A stretch of DNA of 64,000 bases from an uncultured Lachnospiraceae bacterium (GTDB lineage Bacteria > Bacillota > Clostridia > Lachnospirales > Lachnospiraceae). Location of the stretch: NCBI GenBank assembly GCA_910579735.1, contig CAJTUZ010000004.1:47922-111921 (forward strand). The letters are read 5' to 3'. Under the pieces are notes generated by a model. That model searched no databases and was not told the DNA's origin. It saw only the letters and a list, made by a program, of their open reading frames with translations. Of this stretch, positions 25,596-34,745 are shown piece after piece. Made by a program: the position numbers and the translations under genes. The first letter of the stretch is position 1; the number at the start of each line of letters is the position of its first letter.

Positions 25596-27008
25596 TTACT
25601 TCGATCCTTTCCCCGTCAAAACGACCCACACTGTCTGCACCAGAATTTTAATATCCAGACCCAATGTCCAGTTATCGATATATTCCAGATCATATTTCAC
25701 CACATCATCAAAATCCACGATCTCACTGCGGCCGCTGATCTGCCACAATCCGGTCAGTCCAGGCGTCATGCTGATCCGCCTTCTGTAATGGGAATTATAC
25801 TGTTCAAATTCGTCTTCTGTCGGCGGTCTTGTCCCGACCAGACTCATATCGCCTTTGACAATATTAAAAAACTGCGGCAGTTCGTCGATGCTTGTCTTAC
25901 GTATAAACTTACCCACTTTCGTAATACGCGGATCGTTCTCCATTTTGAACATCAGGCCCTGCATTTCATTCTGTTCTTCCAGCTCTTTCTTCCGTGCCTC
26001 CGCATCGATATACATGGAACGGAATTTATAGATTTTAAAACGTCTGCCGTTTTTGCCGATCCTCGTCTGTGCAAAAAGCACCGGTCCCGGAGAATCAATT
26101 CTGATCGCCAGCGCAACAAACGGCGTCACTACAGCCGTTATGAGCAGTCCCACCAGGCCGCCGACAATATCGATCAGACGCTTGATCATCATTCTCCGGT
26201 AGTCAATATAATTAATGGCATACGTGACGACGGTATATCCCGCAAATTTCCCGACCCGGATCTCTTTCTGCGGCCTGTCGATAATATCAATGTTATAATG
26301 GCATGCGATCCCCATAGACTCCAGATCATAAATGATATGCTTGACATATTCATTGTCCTCGTCAGGCAGATGGATAAACACCTCATCAAGCGGCATCTGT
26401 CTGGCCATTTCCAGCATATCGTCTCCGTTTGCCGTCACCTTAACGCCATCGATCACGACGCCTTTCCGATCGACATCCGTACAGGCCAACGCCACGATCT
26501 CATATTCGATATCCAGACTTTGTTTCAAACGGCTCACCGTTTTATCAAGCACCGCATCTTTGGTGATCACCATAATTTTAACGACATTGGACTGCGCCGT
26601 AAAGTAGGCCCGCAGAACCTTTTTCATAAAAAGACGAACAAACCAGACGATCATCATATCAAAAACGGCGAAATATCCCCACACACTTCTTGAAAACAGC
26701 TCGCCGCGCCGGATCATGAACAGAAAACTGGCTGCCGCAAGCGCCATAAACACATTAAATTTCAACACGGCCATAAATTCCACGAATATGCCGCGCCGGA
26801 TAAAATCCCTGTTCCAGTCGAGCAGAAAGCTGTAGATCGTACAAAACAGCAGAAAACAAATATACACAAGAAAATGGATTTCCGGTTCCATGACTCTGCT
26901 GAATTTCCCGTAACGTATTAAGATGGCAATAATGTAAGAAACCGTTATGCTGAGCAAGTCTGTAAACAACAGCAGATAGCTTTCTACAATGATTTTTTTA
27001 CGGTTCAT
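25596..27008 (-). CDS. Undecaprenyl-phosphate sugar phosphotransferase (priming polyprenol phosphoglycosyltransferase)
   Basis: A 470-residue protein of the WbaP/CpsE type. It has four or five N-terminal membrane helices, a central cytoplasmic Rossmann-like domain, and a C-terminal catalytic domain from about residue 275: KRLIDIVGGLVGL, FKIYKFRSMYIDA, the DELPQ region (SIDELPQFFNIVKGDMSLVG) and GLTGLWQISGR. It starts repeat-unit synthesis by moving a sugar-1-phosphate onto undecaprenyl phosphate. It is the only priming enzyme in the window. It has its own candidate promoter at 27061-27089. Confidence 0.93.
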   Translation of the reverse strand: MNRKKIIVESYLLLFTDLLSITVSYIIAILIRYGKFSRVMEPEIHFLVYICFLLFCTIYSFLLDWNRDFIRRGIFVEFMAVLKFNVFMALAAASFLFMIRRGELFSRSVWGYFAVFDMMIVWFVRLFMKKVLRAYFTAQSNVVKIMVITKDAVLDKTVSRLKQSLDIEYEIVALACTDVDRKGVVIDGVKVTANGDDMLEMARQMPLDEVFIHLPDEDNEYVKHIIYDLESMGIACHYNIDIIDRPQKEIRVGKFAGYTVVTYAINYIDYRRMMIKRLIDIVGGLVGLLITAVVTPFVALAIRIDSPGPVLFAQTRIGKNGRRFKIYKFRSMYIDAEARKKELEEQNEMQGLMFKMENDPRITKVGKFIRKTSIDELPQFFNIVKGDMSLVGTRPPTEDEFEQYNSHYRRRISMTPGLTGLWQISGRSEIVDFDDVVKYDLEYIDNWTLGLDIKILVQTVWVVLTGKGSK

Positions 27009-27060
27009 GGCACTTAATAACCCTTCTTTTTCTTCTTTGCGTTAATCTGAATTATCCTAA

Positions 27061-27089
27061 ATGTTAGCATGTTAAGACCGGCCGGTCAA
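27061..27089 (-). promoter_or_regulatory. Candidate promoter with overlapping palindromic operator upstream of the priming transferase
   Basis: On the minus strand -35 TTGACC (27084-27089), a 17-bp spacer and -10 TAACAT (27061-27066) lie about 50 bp before the priming transferase ATG. A perfect 12-bp palindrome GACCGGCCGGTC (27076-27087) overlaps the -35 box and could be a regulator site. The boxes match consensus at 5/6 and 4/6 positions. Confidence 0.5.
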
Positions 27090-27097
27090 GTAAAGCC

Positions 27098-28330
27098 TCA
27101 TTCCCGCTTCGCATATCCGCCCATTATCATAAACAGGAAGTTCCTGCCGATATAAACGGAAAAAAGATGCGCTTCCATAATAGAATAGACCGCCAAGACC
27201 GTAAACACGACAAGACCGGCTGCGTCCTTTTGCCGATAAAACCGCCAAAGCAATGACAGACATGCGATACAGTAAATTATGCCCGGAATCACGCCGTAAC
27301 GGTAGAACAGCTTGATCCAGCCCATATCAAAATAGTATGACATATTATTCGGCGATGAGAACGCCGACCAGGTTTCTATAGAGCCATCATTATTCGCCGA
27401 ATTCGTCAGGGAAACAATACGGCCGCTGAAACGTTCATCGATCCGTAAAAGCGCAACCACATGGTCATCTATTTTCATCTCCTGAAAACCCTGTTCGTAT
27501 TTCGGATCTCCATAATAAGTCTGCCGCATCATTGCCTCTCTCACCCGCGGCGCATTCACTGCAGCATCCACGGAAAATGCCAGACAGAGCAGGAATACGA
27601 GAAGGCCGCATAAATAGGCAAATTTCTTCTCCCGTAAAAATCTGCTGTAAGCCATGACGAAGGCCCCGGCAAGCAGAAGGGTGGTACAAAGCATGCCGGT
27701 CTTGGAATCCGTCAGTTTGTAAATACCGAAATTCAACAGCAGCAGGAACAGATACCCATACCATTTTATCCGCTCGTAAAACGCATATACGCCCATTGCG
27801 GTCACCATCAGAAACATACAGGACAACGCGTTCGGATGTCCCATGCCGAGCGTATAGCGCCGCTCTTCAATACCGCCTCCGGCAAGCGCATCATATTCTC
27901 TTCCGAAATCCATGGAAAGGCTTATGTCGCCGTAAATACCCGCTACCGCCAGAAAAACAACCACAATGCATCCTGATAACGTCACATAGAACGCACAGCG
28001 GATCATCTGCTTTAACGGTATGTCCTTGCAGGCCGCCGCAAATGTCACGATCCTGATCACATCATTTTTCCCCGTGACCCGGTAGGATATGACGGATACT
28101 ACGGCAAGCGCCGCATACAGGCAGTACTCTTTTATCGTGTATCCGGTAAGCAGCGCCTTGCACAGAAAAAGCAGGAAGGTAATGCGGAAAAGCCTGCCTT
28201 CTATGGGATTTATGTAGTTGCTTTTATCAATAATGACAATCGCCAGTTCAATGGTCAGGGCTATATAGAAAAGAAGCTGCGGGAGATGTTTTTCCCACAA
28301 TTTATTACGAAAATTCAGAAATCCTGTCAC
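27098..28330 (-). CDS. wzy-like: Wzy-like polymerase (second copy)
   Basis: A 410-residue protein with ten to twelve membrane helices and few conserved residues. A large extracytoplasmic loop contains YTLGMGHPNALSCMF, the HPN motif also seen in the polymerase at 15086-16666, and a second polar loop lies near residues 260-330. This layout is typical of Wzy-type polymerases or ligases. The start is GTG at 28330 with AAAGGA upstream. Having two polymerase-like proteins suggests two polymers, or that one acts as a ligase. Confidence 0.72.
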   Translation of the reverse strand: MTGFLNFRNKLWEKHLPQLLFYIALTIELAIVIIDKSNYINPIEGRLFRITFLLFLCKALLTGYTIKEYCLYAALAVVSVISYRVTGKNDVIRIVTFAAACKDIPLKQMIRCAFYVTLSGCIVVVFLAVAGIYGDISLSMDFGREYDALAGGGIEERRYTLGMGHPNALSCMFLMVTAMGVYAFYERIKWYGYLFLLLLNFGIYKLTDSKTGMLCTTLLLAGAFVMAYSRFLREKKFAYLCGLLVFLLCLAFSVDAAVNAPRVREAMMRQTYYGDPKYEQGFQEMKIDDHVVALLRIDERFSGRIVSLTNSANNDGSIETWSAFSSPNNMSYYFDMGWIKLFYRYGVIPGIIYCIACLSLLWRFYRQKDAAGLVVFTVLAVYSIMEAHLFSVYIGRNFLFMIMGGYAKRE

Positions 28331-28391
28331 GGTTGTATCCTTTCTGCGTCCTGCACTGATGCCGTTTCACTTTACTTCCTGTGCAATACCT

Positions 28392-29330
28392 TTACCGGAA
28401 TCTTCCTATCGTCTTACCATAGATTCTGCGCAGGATCTGCTTTACCGTCAGCATGCATTTTTTGCGCAGGATCCAGATCTTACTGACTGCCGGAGCCGTT
28501 AAATACTCGTACTCTTCTAAATGCTCCCGCAAATAAGCCGGATAGGTCTCATCTATCTCCACGCGGATAAAGCGTGCGTTTCTGCCGAAAATATCTTCCC
28601 CGCATAACAGTCGGTCCACCGCTTCTTTCAAATATCTCGGTTTGTTGTATTCCTGATGCGCCGCCGCCTGTACTTTCTCACCGATACGTTTTGAAACGTC
28701 TTTTTCCCCGCTGCCGCCCATATAACCGAAATGCCAGCCGCCGTCCGGAACCCTGATGCTCGCGGCATCCGCCGGAGAAACTTCCCGCAGGAAAACAATG
28801 CCTTCTTTGGGCAGATTACCGAAGCTGCATACTTTCGTTCCAAGCCACTGCTTTTTCGAAATCCCGGGAAATTCACCGGTGATTGAGAGAAGATTGCCGG
28901 AAATCTCTTCCATATTTAAGAAGCAATAAAACATCCTCTGGGCAAAGTGATATATTTTCGTGTGATCAAAGCCGGCTATCACATCCATAAGCACTTTGGG
29001 GTTCGGAATCTCATCGACATCGCTGAAAATAACGATATCATCCGCTTTGCAATCCTTCATGGCGCGGATCAGCTGATTCTTCTGGAACTTGTCACGCTCA
29101 TGCGTGGTCACGCCGCTCATCGGGGAATTGTCTACCGCCACATAGAGGATCTTGTTCTCAAACTCCCGGAACATCGCCCGGTTCTGTGCAAAGACCATCG
29201 GTTTGGGTTCGCCGGAAAACGTGACCGTAGATTCTTCAATGACAAATTTATCCACGTACGGCGCCATAATGTGCATACGCAGTTTCAAAATATCCAGTTC
29301 GTTAAAAAAAGGGATGCAGTCGTATATCAT
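28392..29330 (-). CDS. Glycosyltransferase family 17-like
   Basis: A 312-residue protein matching GT17 (beta-1,4-N-acetylglucosaminyltransferase family): MIYDCIPFFNELDILKLRM, VDKFVIEESTVTFSG, FSDVDEIPNP (DxD near residue 100) and a GWHFGYMGG-type region (GGWHFGYMGGSGEKDVS). Bacterial GT17 members are common in capsule and LPS loci of gut bacteria. It probably adds a beta-linked HexNAc; the acceptor is unknown. Confidence 0.86.
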   Translation of the reverse strand: MIYDCIPFFNELDILKLRMHIMAPYVDKFVIEESTVTFSGEPKPMVFAQNRAMFREFENKILYVAVDNSPMSGVTTHERDKFQKNQLIRAMKDCKADDIVIFSDVDEIPNPKVLMDVIAGFDHTKIYHFAQRMFYCFLNMEEISGNLLSITGEFPGISKKQWLGTKVCSFGNLPKEGIVFLREVSPADAASIRVPDGGWHFGYMGGSGEKDVSKRIGEKVQAAAHQEYNKPRYLKEAVDRLLCGEDIFGRNARFIRVEIDETYPAYLREHLEEYEYLTAPAVSKIWILRKKCMLTVKQILRRIYGKTIGRFR

Positions 29331-29390
29331 AAATCAAATAACCATGCCTTTCCATCAGCCTGCGGCATCTACAGACGCCGGGTACAGATC

Positions 29391-30134
29391 TCACCGCCAG
29401 AACAATAGCGGCCGGATGCAGTTTTTTATTTTCTGCCATCTTACTTTCCAGGGATTGACAAATTTCGGATACTGCTCGTTTCTGCCTCTCCATTTATGGA
29501 ACAGAAACGGCTTCTCCACATCCATGATCTCCGGGATCATATGCTCATGTCCGAAATATCTGGCAGTCTCTATCGGCGCAAACCGCATGCCTGCCGCTTC
29601 TATGACATTTTTATACTTACAGCACAAAAAAGTATCTTCGTTATAGTTGCCATCTTCCATTTTCTCCCATTTCAGATGGGCCTGCCGCGGAAATTCCAAT
29701 AATTTTCTGCTGCGGATAGATACGCTGTTGCCGACCCTGCATATTTCTCCCTTTGCATCCCGGTAAGCGTGATCGTTTTCGGGAAGCGGCCACGGCGAAC
29801 CGATATAGTCATAATCCAAGAATTCGTCCCGCCAGCTCTCCGGATGTACGACGAAGCCGTCATAATGCACCAGCAGCACATAATCGGTATCGATATAGTC
29901 TGCCAGTTCATAGACCATTTTATAATTAAAAGCATCGATATCCGTTAATTTCGACGTATGTTTATAACGGATCGTCTTCGGCAGGGAAAAAGGTTTTCTA
30001 TGCGTGATCAGCACAACCTCACCGAATGCAATCCCCTGCATGCTGTATTCCAATGCCCGTATCGTCTCATAGATATTCACACTTGTCATTGCCGCAAGCG
30101 TGACATTCGGCAATTGTAATTTCTTTGTTTCCAT
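29391..30134 (-). CDS. DUF5672 family putative glycosyltransferase
   Basis: A 247-residue protein. LPNVTLAAMTSVNIYETIRALEY starts the domain, DYVLLVHYDGFVVHPESW holds a DxD-like centre, DYDYIGSPWP follows, and VGNSVSIRSRKLLEF looks like an acceptor loop. These match DUF5672, found in many polysaccharide loci and thought to be GT-A-fold transferases. The start at 30134 is chosen over the ATG at 30158 because AAAGAAAGG lies before it in the same way as at other genes here. Confidence 0.8.
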   Translation of the reverse strand: METKKLQLPNVTLAAMTSVNIYETIRALEYSMQGIAFGEVVLITHRKPFSLPKTIRYKHTSKLTDIDAFNYKMVYELADYIDTDYVLLVHYDGFVVHPESWRDEFLDYDYIGSPWPLPENDHAYRDAKGEICRVGNSVSIRSRKLLEFPRQAHLKWEKMEDGNYNEDTFLCCKYKNVIEAAGMRFAPIETARYFGHEHMIPEIMDVEKPFLFHKWRGRNEQYPKFVNPWKVRWQKIKNCIRPLLFWR

Positions 30135-30160
30135 GTCGATACCATGCCTTTCTTTCATCT

Positions 30161-31744
30161 TTATTCTTTCTGCCCACGGACCCGCACCGAATTTTTATGG
30201 TAGTAATCCGTCACTGCCAGGTTCAGCCAGTAGCCGCTGTCTTCTGCCAGATCTTCAAAGGTAAACAACGCGGGTTTTGCAGAAAACGGCTCCAGCACGA
30301 CATCCTGCACCGAATCATCCGTATACACGGCATGACGCTCCATCGCTTCCGTATAATACACCTGCGCATCCTGATTCACCAATGAGCGAAGAGCCGAAAT
30401 CCCCGTATACGTATTCTTATCTCCGGTCATGATCCACAAGATCAATACAAGACACAGGAAGGCAGCTGTCAGTATATTGCCCGTACTTTCCAGAAACGCG
30501 CCGAACAGACTGTTCCTTTTATCGGAAATATTTTTATTTTCATATGTTTCCTGCGGGTACGCGTTTTCTCTGTGCGAACGCCAGCCAAACCAGTAGACCG
30601 TCAGCAGAAACAGACTTAAATAATAGACCATCTGGATAATGTTATCGACTCTGGCAAGTCCTGCCGTACCAAGCGCATATAAGGTCGGCGTAAACATCGC
30701 GGACAGAACGCAGAAAGTCCCCAATGTAACCCATACAGGATGTTTAAAACGGCAGGCTGCCTGCCTTGCAAGCCGCCAAAACACAGGAAGCAGCGCAATC
30801 CATACAAAGATCACAAACGGCTGTGTCCATCGCAGTATAAAAACGACCGCATAATAAAAAGATAAAATAACAGCCGTAATCGGCGAACATCCGGTATCCG
30901 CATCAAGCGCCGCACGCACGGCATTTCCGGGAGCCAATGTATTACATAGGAATCCGGCCGTAAAGACCAGATACGGCATCAGAACATAAACGGTCTTCTT
31001 TCTTCTTGTCAAAAACGTGAACGAAAGCAGCAGCAGCAGCACAATTTCCGCCTGCAGCCCTGTGATCAGATTGCCGCCGCCTGTCACCGCCCCGATCAGA
31101 GAAGCCGTAAGACTCCAAAACAACGCTTTTTTTGGCCGGTCGGTCCATATACATCCCGAAAGAAGCGTCAGCATGAAAAAAAGAAGCGACTCCATAAAAA
31201 TATAATGGACCGCGCCGTTATACCAGAAGATTCCTTCAAAGGGCGCCTCCATTACCTGATAAAACATAAAAAGAAGCAAAATTAAGACAAACGACGCGGC
31301 TGACTTACCGCAGCCAAACCACCGGATCAGGATCTGTCTTCCCAGCAGAAATACCGATAAGGCAAACAGTCCGATATTGAAAAACGGCACAATGAATGCA
31401 ATATCATAGTAAAAATTCATCGGGCACAGCGCCATAAGAAGACAGGAGGCATACGTCCCCTGCCAGTCCCGATAAATCTGTGCCGTCTGCCGGAGCGCCG
31501 TCTGCAGCGACTGTCCGAACGAACCGGTCGCCGCCCAGGTATCATGCACCCGGACGCCGTAATTGTAATCATCAATACACATCACATTATATCTGCCAAG
31601 CGCCAGGATCGGAATAACGGACAGTACAAACAAAAGCGCTGCACAGATCGTCATTTTTTTCATGGAAATCCCGTTTACGGCATCGATCAGCCGGCGGGCG
31701 CACTTTTCCAAAAAAGCGGTCATCTTCCGATAAGTTTTCTGCAT
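30161..31744 (-). CDS. DUF6056 family membrane protein
   Basis: A 527-residue protein with about twelve membrane helices. After the first helix it has MCIDDYNYGVRVHDTW and YRDWQGTYASCLLMALCP, an acidic-loop plus WQGTY pattern diagnostic of DUF6056 and resembling GT-C enzymes. A paralogue lies at 45561-47015, and both end with YYHKNSV plus a short basic tail. It probably uses a polyprenyl-phosphate sugar outside the membrane; this is inference. The start overlaps the end of the preceding gene by 25 nt. Confidence 0.75.
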   Translation of the reverse strand: MQKTYRKMTAFLEKCARRLIDAVNGISMKKMTICAALLFVLSVIPILALGRYNVMCIDDYNYGVRVHDTWAATGSFGQSLQTALRQTAQIYRDWQGTYASCLLMALCPMNFYYDIAFIVPFFNIGLFALSVFLLGRQILIRWFGCGKSAASFVLILLLFMFYQVMEAPFEGIFWYNGAVHYIFMESLLFFMLTLLSGCIWTDRPKKALFWSLTASLIGAVTGGGNLITGLQAEIVLLLLLSFTFLTRRKKTVYVLMPYLVFTAGFLCNTLAPGNAVRAALDADTGCSPITAVILSFYYAVVFILRWTQPFVIFVWIALLPVFWRLARQAACRFKHPVWVTLGTFCVLSAMFTPTLYALGTAGLARVDNIIQMVYYLSLFLLTVYWFGWRSHRENAYPQETYENKNISDKRNSLFGAFLESTGNILTAAFLCLVLILWIMTGDKNTYTGISALRSLVNQDAQVYYTEAMERHAVYTDDSVQDVVLEPFSAKPALFTFEDLAEDSGYWLNLAVTDYYHKNSVRVRGQKE

Positions 31745-32751
31745 CGTCTTTTCACCCCGCGTACGATTTTACAAAGATACGCCTTTCCATAGATATATTT
31801 CCCGTGAAGCGTCATGAGACGCAGCCGCACTCCTTCCGGCTTCACATTGATATTGGCATATTTCCGAGAAGTTTTCTTATACCGTGCAAGTTCCTCCCTG
31901 CACTGTGTGTCCGTAAAAACCCGGCCGTGTCTGTCCATATAATGCCAGCCGGCATAAATATTCTGCTCCGACGCCCAATAGCCATCCGACACATTGTGTC
32001 TGGCCCAATATTTCGGCGCGAGGATATATTGTACCGTATCGCTCGTGAAAGCGGGAAAATATGCAAACGAAGAATTGGCAAGCAACAAATAACGTGCGTT
32101 TTTTAATATACTGTAATCTTTGGCCAGATCAAAATTATAGGCGGGAACGCCCGGCAGAAACTTGCCAGCCTCCTTCACATCATTCGTAATGATCATAAAT
32201 TCCATATCGGAATTGATCCTGCGCATCTGTTTCATGCCCTGTATCCAGTATTTCTTACGCAGATATAATTCCGGCGATCCCATATAGTCGCTGCATCGCA
32301 AATGCAGGATACACAAATTATCCCTGCTGTATTCCCTGCAGTCATATTCTTCTTTGACGCGCAGCCAGTTTTTAATTTCCGCTTTATGATGGATAAAATA
32401 ATCTTCCGCCTGAAAATTACCGTATAAAAGCGTGTTATCTTCCACATCAAACAGGCCTTTATCCGTATCGGTAATATAGACGCCGTGCGTCAGGTCATGT
32501 TTGGAGTTTCCTGCAAACAGCCTGTCTTCTTTTTCGTAGTATATTTTCCGGTAGTCCTCTTTCTTAGACGGCACGCCGTAATCCAGGTCCATAAAATAAA
32601 GACCGCAGTCGCTGTGCATATTGTTGGCAAAATGCTCCGGATCTAAAACGCTGAAATCATATCCCTTATCCATCGCGATGCACCTTGCCGTTATATAGAA
32701 AAATAACTGATTCCCCAGTCCGAATCCTTCCTGTGTTTCAATCCCTAACAT
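31720..32751 (-). CDS. Divergent GT11-like (fucosyltransferase-related) protein
   Basis: A 343-residue protein. FGLGNQLFFYITARCIA matches the first GT11 motif, and LLANSSFAYFPAFTS matches the third. The central HxRRGDY is changed to HLRCSDY (about residues 150-156), so an arginine and a glycine of the GDP-fucose site are replaced. It may use another GDP-sugar or be a distinct subfamily. The C-terminal tail is strongly basic. The start at 32751 has GGAAAGG upstream; an in-frame ATG at 32760 is the alternative. Confidence 0.72.
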   Translation of the reverse strand: MLGIETQEGFGLGNQLFFYITARCIAMDKGYDFSVLDPEHFANNMHSDCGLYFMDLDYGVPSKKEDYRKIYYEKEDRLFAGNSKHDLTHGVYITDTDKGLFDVEDNTLLYGNFQAEDYFIHHKAEIKNWLRVKEEYDCREYSRDNLCILHLRCSDYMGSPELYLRKKYWIQGMKQMRRINSDMEFMIITNDVKEAGKFLPGVPAYNFDLAKDYSILKNARYLLLANSSFAYFPAFTSDTVQYILAPKYWARHNVSDGYWASEQNIYAGWHYMDRHGRVFTDTQCREELARYKKTSRKYANINVKPEGVRLRLMTLHGKYIYGKAYLCKIVRGVKRRCRKLIGR

Positions 32752-32823
32752 TGATACCATGCCTTTCCAAATGCTTACTGCGCTCCAATGGGATCATTTT
32801 CCGATCTGCCATGCACTGTGCGC

Positions 32824-34647
32824 TTACACGATCACTTCTTTGCCTACTTCTACGATCTTCTCATTTTCTACCTTATAGATAACGTCGCACTTCGCGATCG
32901 TATTTAACCGGTGCGCGATAATGACCATTGTCTTTTTCCCGTGAAAGCTGTTGACGGCATCCATGACCGCTTTCTCCGTATCGTTATCGAGTGCGGAAGT
33001 CGCCTCGTCAAATACCAGGATCTCCGGATCATGGTAAAGCGCTCTTGCGATACCGATCCGCTGTCTTTGTCCGCCCGAAATTCTGACACCCCTGTCACCT
33101 ATTGTAGTATCCAGTCCTTCCGGCAGCTCTTCGACAAATTCTTTCAGCTGCGCCTCTTCCAGCACTTCCCATATCCGCTTCTCGTCGATCTTGTCCGCAT
33201 CGATACCGAACGCAATATTGTCCCGTATCGACTCGTCCACCAGATAAATGGACTGCGGTATATAACCGATCTGGGCAAGCCACGCCTCATAATCGTCGAA
33301 AATATTCCGGCCGTCCCATGTGATCACGCCGCCCTGTGCATGCAAAAGTCCCAGTAAAATATCCACAATGGTCGATTTGCCGGCTCCCGAAGGCCCCATG
33401 ATACCGACGGACTGCCCTCTTTTTACTTCCATATGTGCATCCGTGAAAATATTCTTATCCGTTCCCGGATAGGAAAACGTAATATCTTTCAACACGATCT
33501 TATCATGCAGCGTCAGCTTTTCTTTCCGTCCGGATTCATCCGTTCCGCCATATCCCGTAACGCTGCCGTTCACATCAAGCTTCATGCTTTCGTTCAGATT
33601 CTCATACAAGTAATCCAGGCAGGGCTGCGAGTAGGCAATCTCGGAAATATACGTGTTAATCCGGTTGGCGCTTGGCATGATACGTATAGCCGCTACCGCG
33701 AACGCAGTAAGCTGCGGTATGAGCACGTTCATATTGCCGCCGCCGAGCATATAGACCATAATAAAAGCAAGCATGCTGACGATAAAGATCGTCTCGATCA
33801 AAAGTCTCGGCAGATTGTTGAGTACCGCATAGTTTCTCGCCACATTGGCGCCGATACTGCCGCTTTCATAATAGTTGCGGATAAAAAACTCTTCCCTGTT
33901 CAATACCTTCACATCTTTTAAACCATAGATAGACTGGATGCGCCACTTGGCGATCCGGGACTGGATCTCCTGATTTTTACGGCCGATCCTGTTCAGACGC
34001 GGTTTTAGCAGAAAAGCTAAAATAAGCGTCATCCCCAGAAAGATCACAACGATAAACAAAGTCATAACCGGACTGACAATCAGAAGCACCACGCATAAAA
34101 AAGCGGACACAACGACCTCGGTGACTAACTGAATAGATACCAGAATCAGCTGGAATGCATTGGGAATATCACTGTCCGTCAGACGAAACACCGTAGGAAT
34201 ATCGGCCCCGAGGTATTCTTCGTACGGCCTGTTGAGAAATTCCCGCATTACACGGCTGATCATCCTGTTCCGATTACGTGTGACAAACGTATTCTGTACA
34301 TAAGTCTGCATTAATAAATAAGCGTTTTTTAAAACAAACAGGATCATCAGCGCCACCAGCATCACCACGATCAGGCGGTTCGCCGCTTCTCCCAAGATAA
34401 GTCCCGTCATATCAATATGCAGATACCCTGTAATTTTCTGCATAATACTGTTATCCACAAGCGCCTGCGGATCCATGATGCCCTGCACGACCGGTACAAG
34501 CATGGAAACGCTCATTGTCTCCAGCAGACCGCCGATCAGGATCAATATGCCCAGTCCGACAAACTGTATTTTCTGTTTTCTGTCAAAAAGATAACCGATC
34601 TTGCGTAACATCGTTATCTTTTTCGTATCCTGCTCCTGTTTTTCCAT
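32824..34647 (-). CDS. ABC exporter, PglK/MsbA-like (second copy)
   Basis: A 607-residue half-transporter. Six membrane segments lie in residues 25-320. The ATPase has GPSGAGKST (Walker A), ISGGQRQRIG (signature), ILVFDE (Walker B) and AHRL (H-loop). The arrangement and the tight fit within the glycan genes suggest export or flipping of a lipid-linked oligosaccharide. A strong AGGAG site 7 nt before the ATG sets the start. The ATPase half is unusually similar at DNA level to the exporter at 6019-7776. Confidence 0.9.
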   Translation of the reverse strand: MEKQEQDTKKITMLRKIGYLFDRKQKIQFVGLGILILIGGLLETMSVSMLVPVVQGIMDPQALVDNSIMQKITGYLHIDMTGLILGEAANRLIVVMLVALMILFVLKNAYLLMQTYVQNTFVTRNRNRMISRVMREFLNRPYEEYLGADIPTVFRLTDSDIPNAFQLILVSIQLVTEVVVSAFLCVVLLIVSPVMTLFIVVIFLGMTLILAFLLKPRLNRIGRKNQEIQSRIAKWRIQSIYGLKDVKVLNREEFFIRNYYESGSIGANVARNYAVLNNLPRLLIETIFIVSMLAFIMVYMLGGGNMNVLIPQLTAFAVAAIRIMPSANRINTYISEIAYSQPCLDYLYENLNESMKLDVNGSVTGYGGTDESGRKEKLTLHDKIVLKDITFSYPGTDKNIFTDAHMEVKRGQSVGIMGPSGAGKSTIVDILLGLLHAQGGVITWDGRNIFDDYEAWLAQIGYIPQSIYLVDESIRDNIAFGIDADKIDEKRIWEVLEEAQLKEFVEELPEGLDTTIGDRGVRISGGQRQRIGIARALYHDPEILVFDEATSALDNDTEKAVMDAVNSFHGKKTMVIIAHRLNTIAKCDVIYKVENEKIVEVGKEVIV

Positions 34648-34745
34648 AAATATACTCCTGTTGATTCTTCTGCACCGCCGTTTTACCGGGCGGCCCTTTC
34701 ATGCATTCAAAAGCCAAAAGCGCCATCGGCAGTTTGTCCGACAGA

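Noticed and set aside
25488..26693. Plus-strand 401-residue open frame
   Set aside because: It is a shadow of the priming transferase and GT4 genes; the protein is rich in His, Arg and Phe with no domain pattern.
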